Positions 38,075 through 46,978 are shown, counted from the first letter of the stretch. The stretch: DNA of 64,000 nt from Hazenella coriacea (GCF_004341825.1 NZ_SMAG01000003.1:186001-250000), one strand, 5' to 3'. The notes: a model not told the origin generated them from the sequence alone. Numbers and translations are program-made.

Positions 38075-39292
38075 ATGACTAAATCTTTCCGTTTTCTATG
38101 GTTTGGACAATCTTTAGCCAACTTAGGTGATTCATTATATATTTTAGCTATTATCACAATGATCTATCGCTTAACAGGATCTGCTACCTTATCTGCATTA
38201 GTCCCTGTAATCAATCTGAGCGCTCGATTAATTAGTGGTGTGTTATCCCCACTCTTGTTTCAAAAATTTGATTTGGTTCATTTACTTATCTTCTCCCAGT
38301 TCGGACAAACTTTAGGATTAGCCTTGTTATCCATCTGGCTGATGAACTTTTCGTCTCTAGTTGGACTATGGTTCCTTTTACCATTGATCTCCTTTTTAGA
38401 TGGATGGACCGTTCCTGCGAGAAACTCTTTAGTCCCTCGATTAGTAGATGAAAAAATATTAGTCAAAGCAAACGGAATTTTGTCGACAACAGATCAAGTA
38501 CTCTTATTGATTGGATGGTCACTTGGGGGGATCTTGGTAGTCTGGTTAGGTTCCATTCCACTATTATGGTTAACGGTTATCTTCTATCTGATTTCTTCGA
38601 TCTCACTATTCTTTATTAAAGATCCTATGCAAACAATAAAAAGCCAAACCAAGCCTAAACAACAAAAATGGCAGAGCATCAAAGAAGGTTGGAGCATCTT
38701 ATTGACACATCCCATCTTAAAACGACTCGCTCTAATGGATGTTTTCGAATATCTTGCTGGAACCGTTTGGGCTGGAGCCATCGTTTTAGCTTTTGTAGAA
38801 AAGGTACTTCATCAAGATGAGAGTTGGTGGGGATGGATCAATGGCGCTTACTTTGCTGGTACAATCTTGGGGGGATTGCTTATCATCCATCTCTCCAATC
38901 AATTAGAACCTCATCTATTCAAAGCATTGTGGATCGGTTCACTGAGTATGGCTATTTTCACACTCTTTTTTGCCTGGAATACAATTCCCATCCTCTCTCT
39001 AATTCTCTGTGTATTGATGGGTCCACCTTATCAAGCTCGAGAAATCGCTGAGCGAACGTTACTACAACAGCATACTTCTATGGAAGATATGCCTAAAGTA
39101 TTCTCCGCCTATAGTACTTTGGGGTATACCTTATTTGGTTTGGGAGTTTTAATAGCTGGCTGGATTGCAGATCATGTTCATGTGCAATGGGTGTATATGG
39201 GTGCTACAGTTCTAAGTGGAATCTCAGGTATTATCGCTTTAACCCTCCGAAAAATAACTCAATATAAAGGGAATGATCCAAGGATTCTTTAA
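38075..39292 (+). CDS. Major facilitator superfamily transporter
   Basis: A 405-residue protein with about 12 hydrophobic segments and no ATP-binding motif. The N-terminal FRFLWFGQSLANLGDSLYILA and the short loop DGWTVPARNSLVPRLVDEK are typical of MFS drug/efflux-type carriers of the MFS_3/enterobactin exporter-like group. Substrate unknown. ATG 38075 is behind AAAGGGG. Monocistronic, with a strong terminator after it. Confidence 0.85.
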   Translation: MTKSFRFLWFGQSLANLGDSLYILAIITMIYRLTGSATLSALVPVINLSARLISGVLSPLLFQKFDLVHLLIFSQFGQTLGLALLSIWLMNFSSLVGLWFLLPLISFLDGWTVPARNSLVPRLVDEKILVKANGILSTTDQVLLLIGWSLGGILVVWLGSIPLLWLTVIFYLISSISLFFIKDPMQTIKSQTKPKQQKWQSIKEGWSILLTHPILKRLALMDVFEYLAGTVWAGAIVLAFVEKVLHQDESWWGWINGAYFAGTILGGLLIIHLSNQLEPHLFKALWIGSLSMAIFTLFFAWNTIPILSLILCVLMGPPYQAREIAERTLLQQHTSMEDMPKVFSAYSTLGYTLFGLGVLIAGWIADHVHVQWVYMGATVLSGISGIIALTLRKITQYKGNDPRIL

Positions 39293-39297
39293 TTTTA

Positions 39298-39331
39298 AAA
39301 AATGGAGCCTGATTAGGGCTCCATTTTTTAA
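39298..39331. terminator. Bidirectional terminator
   Basis: AAAAAATGGAGCC / GGCTCCATTTTTT between convergent MFS (+) and DedA (-) genes. The DedA stop codon lies at its edge. Confidence 0.93.
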
Positions 39332-39930
39332 CCTTTTTCGCAATGATGTTGACTCTCTTGTTTTTGTTTGCTTTTCTTCACAATCAACCAGATCACCAAA
39401 GCAATCGCAATCACGCCGAACAAAATATAGCCAATGCGACTCGACATCGTGAGGAAGTTCTGTACTGAGTCTAAAGTACCTAGATGTCCTACAAATAATA
39501 AAAGGGTGTTCCAAGGAAATACACCAATAAAAGTAAAAAATAAAAATCGCCAAGGTTTAATTTGGCTCATACCCGAAATAAAGGAGACATAGTTCCCTAA
39601 ACTGGTAGGCCGAGATAAAGCAATACTCCACTCGCCGTATTTTTTAAACCACTTTTGTGCTTTCTCAATTTTCTTCTCATCTAGTTTTTTCTTTGTAAAC
39701 TGTTCAATCCGTGAACCAATGTAATAAGGAATCATGCTAAATATAGTGTATACCACGCTATTAGCTGCCCCGATCAGAACTAAGTTCCAAGGATTCGCTT
39801 GAAAAATATAACCGTAAATTAACACAAATAAAGCTCCTGGAAAAGGGAGAGCTGAAGCTTCAATCGCTGTAGCAAGCAATAATCCCCATATCCCAAATGA
39901 CCCCAAAAAATCTAACGCTTCAGTCAGCAT
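39328..39930 (-). CDS. DedA/VTT-domain membrane protein
   Basis: A 200-residue polytopic protein of the DedA family (VTT domain), members of which flip or transport lipids such as undecaprenyl phosphate or phosphatidylethanolamine. The re-entrant motif region is ASALPFPGALFVLIYGYIF, with the downstream conserved SRPTSLGNYVSFISGMSQIKPWRFL, in which the usual R(F/H)xPxxR is replaced by SRPTSLGN. A lysine-rich cytoplasmic tail ends the protein. Specific substrate cannot be read from sequence. Confidence 0.85.
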   Translation of the reverse strand: MLTEALDFLGSFGIWGLLLATAIEASALPFPGALFVLIYGYIFQANPWNLVLIGAANSVVYTIFSMIPYYIGSRIEQFTKKKLDEKKIEKAQKWFKKYGEWSIALSRPTSLGNYVSFISGMSQIKPWRFLFFTFIGVFPWNTLLLFVGHLGTLDSVQNFLTMSSRIGYILFGVIAIALVIWLIVKKSKQKQESQHHCEKG

Positions 39931-40251
39931 ATACCCACTCCCTGATGCAATGTCATTTACAAGTATAAAATGCCTCTACAAATTATTCAAAGCTAAGCTT
40001 AGATGAAATAGTCACAGATATAAAAAGCATTTCATTAAAAATAACGACAAGATTTAGTATATCACAGCTTCTCCCATTTCATTTATCTTCATAGAAAAAC
40101 GTCAGGGTGATTGATCTATTATATTCTAACAGGTTTTAACGTTTTCTTGAAAGTATATCCTTTTTTAAAAGGATATAAAAAAACTATGGATAAGTAATAC
40201 TCATAGATATTCTTATGAAAAACGTAAGGGGATTGGAAGGGAGATAAGGGT
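39931..40251. other. Intergenic region before the first SDR gene
   Basis: About 320 bp, AT-rich. It includes a TATATCCTTTT / AAAAGGATATA palindrome (about 40156-40179) lacking a T-tract in either useful direction, so it is not a terminator. The function is not evident. Confidence 0.4.
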
Positions 40252-41346
40252 ATGGGTACCTATTTAATCACAGGATTCCCAGGATGTATTGCGACATCTA
40301 TTTTACGTCAACTAGGGAAAGGCGGCCATCCGATCAAACATGTTTACCTACTAACCTTACCTGAATCGATTTCAAATGCGGAAGAGATTACACGTCAAAT
40401 CGTGAGAGAGGCAAACCAATTTAAACATAAACTCACAATTATCCCAGGTGATATCACCTATCCATTTATGGGACTTAGTGAAGATCATAGCCAAGCACTA
40501 CAAAATCAGATCGAGTATGTCTTCCACCTTGCAGCCATCTATGATCTATCCGCTTCCGCTGAAATGGCCTACCAAGGGAATGTAATTGGAACCAAGAATG
40601 TTAACGAGTGGGTGCTTACCCTCCCTCGATTGAAACGATATGTCTATTTTAGTACCACATCTGTTTCTGGAACAAGAAAAGGACGCATCTATGAACATGA
40701 ACTAGAGATGAACCAAAGCTTCAGAAATCATTATGAACAAACCAAATTCGAAGCTGAACTCCTAGTTCGCCAACTAGACCGTCAGCTTCCTACAACCATC
40801 ATCCGTCCGGGAATTATGAAAGGAAACTCAACAATAGGATCTACGATTAAGTTTGATGGACCCTATCTCATGTTAAATGTATTTGATCGTCTACGGTACT
40901 TACCTTGGATTCCTTATGTCAATCATTCTCAAGCCATCGCTAACTTCGTACCTATAGATTATGTTCTTCAAGCCTCTCTTTATTTGGGCCATTCTCCACT
41001 AGGAATCGGAAAAACCTACCATTTAACTGATCCGCATCCATATACCATGCATGAAATATACGAGATGATGATGAACGAATATCTCGGTAAAAAGCCCAAA
41101 GGAAATATTTCTCTAAAGGCTTTAAAAAACGGTTTATCCATTCCCCCATTTCGTAGGTGGTTACGTATTGAAAAAGAGGTCATGGATTACTTTTCCGTTG
41201 AAGCAATCTATGATTGTACACAAACACAGCAAGATTTAAAAGGCAGTGGCATATCCCTTCCAGACTTTAAAGATACCATCCGCTCCATCGTTCATGTCTA
41301 TAAACAACATAAGCGAAATGAACGGAAACAGTTGCCCATCCGCTGA
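40252..41346 (+). CDS. Extended SDR reductase, thioester-reductase-like (paralogue 1)
   Basis: A 364-residue NAD(P)-dependent extended short-chain dehydrogenase. The nucleotide motif is TGFPGCIATSIL, followed by GDITYPFMGL, FHLAAIYD, the catalytic YxxxK as YEQTKFEAE (about residues 161-169), TIIRPGIMKG and FVPIDYV. The arrangement resembles the NAD_binding_4 (male sterility/thioester reductase) group acting on acyl chains, but the substrate is inferred only. A clear paralogue lies at 53739-54830 on the other strand. ATG 40252 follows GGAAGGGAG. Confidence 0.8.
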   Translation: MGTYLITGFPGCIATSILRQLGKGGHPIKHVYLLTLPESISNAEEITRQIVREANQFKHKLTIIPGDITYPFMGLSEDHSQALQNQIEYVFHLAAIYDLSASAEMAYQGNVIGTKNVNEWVLTLPRLKRYVYFSTTSVSGTRKGRIYEHELEMNQSFRNHYEQTKFEAELLVRQLDRQLPTTIIRPGIMKGNSTIGSTIKFDGPYLMLNVFDRLRYLPWIPYVNHSQAIANFVPIDYVLQASLYLGHSPLGIGKTYHLTDPHPYTMHEIYEMMMNEYLGKKPKGNISLKALKNGLSIPPFRRWLRIEKEVMDYFSVEAIYDCTQTQQDLKGSGISLPDFKDTIRSIVHVYKQHKRNERKQLPIR

Positions 41347-41403
41347 GGAGTCATAAACAGTAAAAGAAGCTCCAATCATCTACATGGAGCCATCATAAGA
41401 AAC

Positions 41404-41447
41404 CATCCTTGGCTCAATCATATCATACAACCAGAGACAAGGATGGA
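41404..41447 (-). terminator. Hairpin after the M24 peptidase gene
   Basis: CCATCCTTG / CAAGGATGG arms followed on the minus strand by TTTCTTATG. Weak terminator. Confidence 0.5.
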
Positions 41448-41459
41448 GGACCCGTTCCG

Positions 41460-42560
41460 TTACCGAACAATCAACAATTCTTTCGGGAATTGTGTTAATA
41501 TTTCACAGCCTTCTTCAGTGATCAAAATATCATCCTCAATCCGAACCCCAGCAATCTCTGGAACATAGATCCCTGGCTCAATCGTAAAGACCATACCTGG
41601 TTCTAATCGTGAGTCATCGGTTTCAATGATGGAAGGAAATTCATGAACGCTAATCCCTAATCCATGTCCAATCCGATGCGGGAAGTACTCACCGTATCCC
41701 GCTTCGCTAATGATTGAACGGGGAATTCGATCAATCTCTCCCATTCTTACTTCAGGACGACAAGCTTCTACTGCACTTTGTTGAGCTTTTAGAACAGTTT
41801 CGTAGATTTTCTTTTGTTGTTCATTCACATGTTGAAAAGCTACTGTACGAGTAATATCTGAACAATAACCATCTACAATGACACCAAGATCAAATAAAAC
41901 TAAGTCACCCTCTTTTAATGCACGACTGCCTGGCTCTCCATGTGGAAGTGCCGCATTTTCTCCAAATAAAACCATCGTCGAAAAAGACATCTCGCGGATT
42001 CCTTGCTTTTTGAGTCCTAACTCAATATGAGCCAACACTTCCAACTCTGTGCATCCTAGACATAAAGAATCAATTCCTAGTTGGATTGCTACATCTGCAA
42101 ATCTTGCTGCCTCGCGGAGAGCTTGGATTTCCTTTTCGTCTTTGATTAGACGCATTTGATTTAGGGTCTCATCTACAGATTGAATCTGTGAAACCGTTAT
42201 GATGGATTGTAAAGCTTCCAACCGATGATAGGTCAGTTGTTCTTTTTCAATGGCCACCACAACATTCTCCGTCAATCCTCGTTTAGCTAGTTCATTAGAA
42301 ATCTTTTGCCATGGATTTTCGACATCATCAAAGCTGATAATATTCCCTTGCCATCCAGCACTTCTTGCTCGCAAAATTTCCATCTCTGGACAAACCAAAA
42401 ACGGTTCTTGATCAGGAAAAACAAATAAAGCCAAAAGTCGCTCATGAGGGTGACATAAAAAATTAGACAAATAAAAAACATTGGGTGTAGAACTGACCAG
42501 CGCCATATCTACGTGATTTTCTTTTAGCCAATTAGAAATTTTCCCAATACGTTCATTCAT
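41460..42560 (-). CDS. M24 family Xaa-Pro peptidase
   Basis: A 366-residue dinuclear metallopeptidase of the pita-bread fold (Xaa-Pro dipeptidase/aminopeptidase type, YpdF/PepQ-like). After a creatinase-like N-terminal domain, the metal ligands are visible: Asp in LVLFDLGVIVDGYCSDITR (two Asp), His in HRIGHGLGISVHE, Glu in FTIEPGIYV and Glu in VRIEDDILIT. It should cleave X-Pro peptides in the cytoplasm. Monocistronic. A short AATCCCTCT...AGAGGGATT hairpin lies upstream around 42603-42633. Confidence 0.92.
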   Translation of the reverse strand: MNERIGKISNWLKENHVDMALVSSTPNVFYLSNFLCHPHERLLALFVFPDQEPFLVCPEMEILRARSAGWQGNIISFDDVENPWQKISNELAKRGLTENVVVAIEKEQLTYHRLEALQSIITVSQIQSVDETLNQMRLIKDEKEIQALREAARFADVAIQLGIDSLCLGCTELEVLAHIELGLKKQGIREMSFSTMVLFGENAALPHGEPGSRALKEGDLVLFDLGVIVDGYCSDITRTVAFQHVNEQQKKIYETVLKAQQSAVEACRPEVRMGEIDRIPRSIISEAGYGEYFPHRIGHGLGISVHEFPSIIETDDSRLEPGMVFTIEPGIYVPEIAGVRIEDDILITEEGCEILTQFPKELLIVR

Positions 42561-42727
42561 TCCCCATCACTCCAGTCATTAACTTACTTCATCGATCCAA
42601 ATAAATCCCTCTCGAAAGCTACATAGAGGGATTCACTTCATTATACTCCTATTTTTAAGACAACAAAATAATAGACAAATTAGAGAAAAATCCTCCCTCG
42701 ACCAAAGAACAAATCAGTCATAAACTC

Positions 42728-42756
42728 TTTACAATTGGAACGAAATATTATATGAT
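42728..42756 (+). promoter_or_regulatory. Candidate promoter for the small zinc-finger gene
   Basis: TTTACA, a 17-base spacer and TATGAT. If used, the 43013 gene has a leader of about 250 nt. Confidence 0.45.
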
Positions 42757-43012
42757 TAATTATTACTTCATCCACTTGGGTAACTGAAGTAATAAAATCT
42801 CTCACCATGCACACATTTTTAGAACCAATAATATGTTTGAAATATCGAAAAAAGGGAAAATAAAGATTATTCCTCTTCTTTATCAGAAGGTATGTTTATG
42901 CTCTTTGTCGAATAAATATAAAGGCTCTTTTTATACAGCCCCTGATAAAACGATCATGTTTGGTCCCTAAAAATTTGCTTTTTTATACTCAATAGAAAGG
43001 AGTTGACATCTC
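42757..43012 (+). other. AT-rich leader/intergenic region before the zinc-finger gene
   Basis: Contains a TTACTTCA / TGAAGTAA inverted repeat at about 42763-42792, shortly after the candidate promoter. No known RNA element was recognised. Confidence 0.4.
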
Positions 43013-43237
43013 TTGATCAAAGGATATCTATGCGAACACTGCCATCAAAAAGCAGCTAAATATGAGCATCGTTCATTTATTGAAGGTAAAAATCAATTGG
43101 TATGTTTCGACTGCTTGCAAGAATTAAGTCGCTGGAAAAAAAGCTCATCCTCAGTAGCAGCCAAGTCTAACATACTTCCGTGGACCACAAGCCGAGGATC
43201 TCATCACTCCATTCCATCTATACGTTCGAACCACTAA
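43013..43237 (+). CDS. Small two-CxxC zinc-finger-like protein
   Basis: A 74-residue protein starting at TTG 43013 after AAAGGAG. Two CxxC knuckles, CEHC near residue 7 and CFDC near residue 31, suggest one four-cysteine zinc site. The C-terminal half is Ser-rich and apparently disordered (KKSSSSVAAKSN...HHSIPSIRSNH). I do not recognise a family. It stands alone in a long gap, so coding status rests on the ribosome binding site and the cysteine spacing. Confidence 0.55.
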   Translation: MIKGYLCEHCHQKAAKYEHRSFIEGKNQLVCFDCLQELSRWKKSSSSVAAKSNILPWTTSRGSHHSIPSIRSNH

Positions 43238-43387
43238 CATTTTGCAACTGCCCTCCGTGATCCACAAGAATTCTTCTTGTCCTATCATTGTTTTTACCAC
43301 ATCATATAATCACTCTCACTCTAGCCCTTTACCTTATTGCGGAAATCAAAGAGGTATCCAATTGAATAAAGCTTTTTATTCATAAAA

Positions 43388-43424
43388 AAGCCTCTCTTAG
43401 AATGGCGCTCTAAGAGAGGCTTAT
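43388..43424 (-). terminator. Terminator after the xanthine permease gene
   Basis: AAGCCTCTCTTAGA / TCTAAGAGAGGCTT perfect 14-bp stem followed on the minus strand by TTTTTTATG. Confidence 0.9.
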
Positions 43425-43440
43425 GATTTATAAACTCCTA

Positions 43441-43556
43441 TGGGCATTTTTGGATCCAAACTCCGTCAGGCACTGATTAGGAAGAATTTTGCACCCCCAT
43501 CACGACTTCATTTCCAATTCATTCAAATATTATTCAAACCAAGTTACGAAGTAGCT
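43441..43556 (-). repeat. Dispersed intergenic repeat, degenerate copy R4
   Basis: Keeps GGGCATTTTTGGATCC with CTCCGTC at one end and TTTCCAATTCATTCAAAT...AAGTTACGAAGTA at the other. The central hairpin is lost. It overlaps the last codons of the permease gene (stop at 43544). Confidence 0.55.
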
Positions 43557-44845
43557 TCAGCAGTAGGCTGTTCGTCTTTTCTCTTCAAAAAGTAAAGAAA
43601 CCAATTTAAAAAGATCGCAGTGAAGCTTCCTAAGACAATCCCGTTTTCCGCTAGTAACTTCACAGTATCTGGCATTTCTTTAAAGACTCCTGGAACAACA
43701 GCAGCACCTAATCCAATTCCTACCGAACACGCAACAATGAGTAAGTTCTCATTCTTTTTAAAATCTACTTGGGTTAACATACGAACTCCCGAAGCAATAA
43801 CCATTCCAAACATCGGGATCATCGCTCCACCTAAAACTGGTGTTGGAATAATCGTTGTTAAAGCAGCTACCTTAGGCAAACAACCAAGGATAATCAGAAT
43901 GACACCAGCCGCAATCACTACATTACGTGTCTTCACCTTACTTAAAGCAACCAGACCTACATTTTGCGAGAAAGTCGTATAGGGAAAGGCATTAAAAATC
44001 CCACCGATGACAGCAGCTAAACCTTCAGCTCGCAGACCTTTCTTTAGATCATGATCCTGTAATTTTCGTTCACATATTTCTCCTAACGCAAGAAAAACCC
44101 CCAACGATTCAACCATACTGACAATTGCCACCAAAGTCATCGAAATAATCGAAGTAAGATGAAACTCAGGGACTCCAAAGTAAAAGGGTTGAACCATACG
44201 AAACCAACTTGCTTCTGACACGGATCGAAGATCAACCATCCCCATAAAAGCAGCAACCACAGTTCCTAGAACTAATGCAATAAGTACAGAAATAGCTTGA
44301 ATATATCCACGAAAGAAACGATTAATAAGAATAACAACTAAAAATGTAAAAGCAGCTAAAGACAAATTCTCCCACTGACCAAAGGTTGGAGAGCCTTGCC
44401 CACCTGCTACATTATTCATCGCAACAGGAATCAGAGATACCCCAATCGTCATCACAACCGAACCTGTCACCACTGGCGGAAACCACTTCAATAACTTGCC
44501 AAAAAATTGAGAGATAATCATAACTATAATTCCAGATGCAATAATCGCTCCATAAATCGCAGGGATCCCTTCCAACTTACCAATGGCAATCATTGGACCT
44601 ACCGCAGTAAAGGTACACCCTAAAATGACAGGAAGCTTAATTCCTAAATGACGCCCTCCGATTACTTGAATCAAAGAGGCAATACCACAAGTAAATAAAT
44701 CAATAGAAATTAAGTAAGCTAATTGTTCTGTAGTCAAACCTAACTCTGCTCCAACAATTAAAGGCACAATCACAGCACCTGCGTACATCGCCAACACATG
44801 TTGAAGTCCTAGAAATCCCACTTTCCATTTTCCTAATTGATTCAT
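43544..44845 (-). CDS. Xanthine/uracil permease, NCS2 family (PbuX-like)
   Basis: A 433-residue nucleobase:cation symporter with about 14 membrane segments. The beginning LGLQHVLAMYAGAVIVPLIVG is the NCS2 hallmark. SMVESLGVFLALGEICER carries the conserved Glu of the substrate site. The NCS2 signature region AFPYTTFSQNVGLVALSKV fits xanthine-type members. Two inverted PurBox-like sequences upstream (44917-44960) support a purine role, as for pbuX in Bacillus. Confidence 0.88.
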   Translation of the reverse strand: MNQLGKWKVGFLGLQHVLAMYAGAVIVPLIVGAELGLTTEQLAYLISIDLFTCGIASLIQVIGGRHLGIKLPVILGCTFTAVGPMIAIGKLEGIPAIYGAIIASGIIVMIISQFFGKLLKWFPPVVTGSVVMTIGVSLIPVAMNNVAGGQGSPTFGQWENLSLAAFTFLVVILINRFFRGYIQAISVLIALVLGTVVAAFMGMVDLRSVSEASWFRMVQPFYFGVPEFHLTSIISMTLVAIVSMVESLGVFLALGEICERKLQDHDLKKGLRAEGLAAVIGGIFNAFPYTTFSQNVGLVALSKVKTRNVVIAAGVILIILGCLPKVAALTTIIPTPVLGGAMIPMFGMVIASGVRMLTQVDFKKNENLLIVACSVGIGLGAAVVPGVFKEMPDTVKLLAENGIVLGSFTAIFLNWFLYFLKRKDEQPTAEATS

Positions 44846-44916
44846 TTTCGTTCCCCTCCTTTAAAAAATAATCATAGATCACTGTAATCAACTGAATTCT
44901 TAGCGAAATACATAAT

Positions 44917-44960
44917 AAAAAACGAACGATATAAACATAATAAAAGATATCGTTCGGATA
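44917..44960 (-). promoter_or_regulatory. Inverted PurBox pair (PurR operator) upstream of the permease
   Basis: CGAACGATAT (44923-44932) and its exact inverse ATATCGTTCG (44947-44956), 14 bp apart, in the AT-rich context of the PurBox (consensus AWWWCCGAACWWT). The downstream box reads TCCGAACGAT on the minus strand. Confidence 0.7.
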
Positions 44961-45045
44961 CAATGAATAATTTAAGCTCTATTGTATATCATCATTAAGA
45001 TTTTTTAAACATGTTTTTATTGGGAATCTATTTTCTTTATAAAAA

Positions 45046-45086
45046 CAAAAAATCTGAACCCAACCTGAGTTGGAGAACAGATTTAT
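45046..45086 (-). terminator. Terminator after the NADAR gene
   Basis: AAATCTG / CAGATTT outer and CCAAC / GTTGG inner pairing followed on the minus strand by TTTTTTGTTTTT. Confidence 0.8.
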
Positions 45087-45096
45087 GTCACTTTAA

Positions 45097-45205
45097 TCGG
45101 AGAGATGTTTCCTCTGCTTCACTCTCGTAGCGTGTTCGCAAAAGTCGTTTACCCGAGAAACATCTCCCCACCTTTTTGATTTTGCTTAAATCGAGTTTAA
45201 AATTA
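45097..45205 (-). repeat. Dispersed intergenic repeat, copy R5
   Basis: Hairpin arms GAGATGTTTC (45102-45111) and GAAACATCTC (45157-45166), different in sequence from R1 but pairing perfectly, enclose the conserved CACTCTCGTAGCG...TTCGCAAAAGTCGTT loop. The following TTTTGATTTTGCTTAAATCGAG matches the 3' module of R2. Confidence 0.7.
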
Positions 45206-45685
45206 AGATTGGATTAAATCACGAACCTCCATTAACACTTTACCTAACAGATTTAAACCTCTCCATTTAGTAGGGTCTTCAACATCAGGATCGTTTTCTC
45301 CCATACCAATTCCCCAGATTCGATCAAATGGGCTTGCTTCAACTAAGTGCTTTTCTCTTGTTGCTATTATCTGCATCTTTAAAGATGGAAGAGAAAATTT
45401 ATCAAGCAAGACTTCTCGATAGACCAACTCCCTATGTTCTTTCCACACACTTTCGGAAAAAGGGATTTCCCTACTCCTCCCCAGCGCTTTACACTCTTTG
45501 GGTGTACTTGCCATCAATATTTTTTCTGCAATCTGATCTGCTCCAAATAACTTTGCTTTTCGATACATAATCGCTTGTTCAGACCACTGAAACATCCTAC
45601 CTTGATGTTTAAATGGAGAATAGTAGAAGTTAGAATAAATATCATTATTTCCCCAAAAGAATATAAATTGATCTGTTTCTCTCAT
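45203..45685 (-). CDS. NADAR/YbiA-family protein (DUF1768)
   Basis: A 160-residue protein of the NADAR/YbiA-like fold. Family hallmarks are IFFWGNNDIYSNFYYSPF, FQWSEQAIMYRKAKLFG, LGRSREIPF, W-x-x-H-R-x-x-V around WKEHRELVYREVL, and DRIWGIGMGENDPDV at the end. YbiA members hydrolyse N-glycosidic bonds of riboflavin intermediates, and NADAR members act on ADP-ribose derivatives, so the precise substrate is open. ATG 45685 follows AGGTGATCAT. The reading frame extends to 45745 without a better start. Confidence 0.85.
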   Translation of the reverse strand: MRETDQFIFFWGNNDIYSNFYYSPFKHQGRMFQWSEQAIMYRKAKLFGADQIAEKILMASTPKECKALGRSREIPFSESVWKEHRELVYREVLLDKFSLPSLKMQIIATREKHLVEASPFDRIWGIGMGENDPDVEDPTKWRGLNLLGKVLMEVRDLIQS

Positions 45686-45760
45686 ATGATCACCTAATTT
45701 AATTTTAAATAATTGATCTGAGTCCTTTTCGACACATGAAACCAAATCTGGTTAGGTCCT

Positions 45761-45835
45761 CATTTCTCTGCTCGTTCTATAGCTTGTTCACAAAAGTTGT
45801 TCGTTAGTGAAACTCTTTCCTCCTAGGTGGATTGG
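45761..45835 (-). repeat. Dispersed intergenic repeat, degenerate copy R6
   Basis: CATTTCTCTG, a CTATAGCTTGTTCACAAAAGTTGTTCG loop relative, then GAAACTC and TCCTCCTAGG. The stem is partly decayed. It lies 3' of the aldo/keto reductase gene, beyond its terminator. Confidence 0.55.
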
Positions 45836-45888
45836 ATAAAAAATATTCCAATTACTCCTTACATCGTCTGACGGATCAAAATCACCCT

Positions 45889-45936
45889 AAAAACCTTGAT
45901 CTAATTCTTATTTCTTAGATCAAGGTTTTTAGGGCT
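45889..45936. terminator. Bidirectional terminator after the aldo/keto reductase gene
   Basis: CCCTAAAAACCTTGATCTAA and its perfect complement, about 20 bp, with internal A5/T5 tracts. Confidence 0.93.
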
Positions 45937-45947
45937 GCAAATCTAAT

Positions 45948-46778
45948 CTAAAAGTTAAAGTTGTCTGGATCTGGACCGAATCGTTGATTTCGATTTAGGC
46001 TATCCAACAGTTCCATATCCTGTGTCGTTAACTCAAAGTCAAATACATCCGCATTCTCTTTGATCCGATGCTCTTTGATCGATTTCGGAATGGTGACAAC
46101 CCCATGTTGTAAATCCCAGCGGATCACAATTTGCGCTGGTGTTTTCCCATACTTTTCAGCCAATTGGACAATCGTTGGTTCCTCTACCACTTTTCCTTGC
46201 ATCAATGGACTCCAAGCTTCCAATTGAATTTGTTGTTGCTGGCAATAATCCCGAAGCTCTTTTTGGATCAAGTAAGGATGAAATTCCACTTGGTTCACCA
46301 TCGGCTTCCATTCGCTATCTTCGATCAGATCTTGAAGATGATGAACTTGAAAGTTACTTACACCAATCGCCCGAACCCATCCCTCTTTATATAATTTTTC
46401 AAGAGCTTTCCACGTCTCTTTATACTTTCCTCTCACTGGCCAATGAACTAAGTAAAGATCGATTATCTCAACATCTAACTTTTTTCGACTCTCTTCAAAA
46501 GCAGCTAATGTAGATTCAAATCCTTGCTCTGCATTCCACACTTTTGTAGTGAGAAAAATCTCCTCACGAGGAATCTCAGAATTTTGGATTGCTTTACCTA
46601 CGCCGACTTCATTCCCATAAATCGCCGCTGTATCAATACTCCGGTAACCAGCATGAAGCGCTGATCGAACCGCTTGCTCCACTTCTGCGCCATCCTCAGC
46701 CTTCCAGACACCCAGTCCAAGCCATGGCATCTTTACTCCATTCGCAAGTATTGTACAATCAGATCGATGTTGAGCCAC
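45948..46778 (-). CDS. Aldo/keto reductase
   Basis: A 276-residue NADPH-dependent aldo/keto reductase of the YvgN/YtbE (glyoxal/methylglyoxal reductase) type. Catalytic residues are seen in GYRSIDTAAIYGNE (Asp, Tyr), LTTKVWN (Lys) and LVHWPV (His). The phosphate site is IPKSIKEHRIKEN. GTG 46778 lies 8 nt after AAAGGAGG. Likely detoxifies reactive aldehydes. Monocistronic. Confidence 0.92.
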   Translation of the reverse strand: MAQHRSDCTILANGVKMPWLGLGVWKAEDGAEVEQAVRSALHAGYRSIDTAAIYGNEVGVGKAIQNSEIPREEIFLTTKVWNAEQGFESTLAAFEESRKKLDVEIIDLYLVHWPVRGKYKETWKALEKLYKEGWVRAIGVSNFQVHHLQDLIEDSEWKPMVNQVEFHPYLIQKELRDYCQQQQIQLEAWSPLMQGKVVEEPTIVQLAEKYGKTPAQIVIRWDLQHGVVTIPKSIKEHRIKENADVFDFELTTQDMELLDSLNRNQRFGPDPDNFNF

Positions 46779-46978
46779 TAGTAAAACCTCCTTTAATCAT
46801 CGCCATTTCCTTTACCCAATAGCCTTGTTAAATAAACATATCTCCCAGTAGCGACTTAAAGACTTTTCCATCTCTTATCCAATCTCCATGAGAAAGAGGC
46901 ACTCTTATATTTCTCAGTTATACATATACCCATCCAAGCTTACAATCGGGACTAGATATTTTCGGAGTCTTCCAAAAT

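Noticed and set aside
40140-40190. TATATCCTTTT palindrome considered as a terminator
   Set aside because: No T-tract follows the stem in a direction that would serve a neighbouring gene.
46131-46513. Two overlapping plus-strand ORFs opposite the aldo/keto reductase
   Set aside because: Antisense shadows of a well-conserved enzyme gene with no ribosome binding sites.
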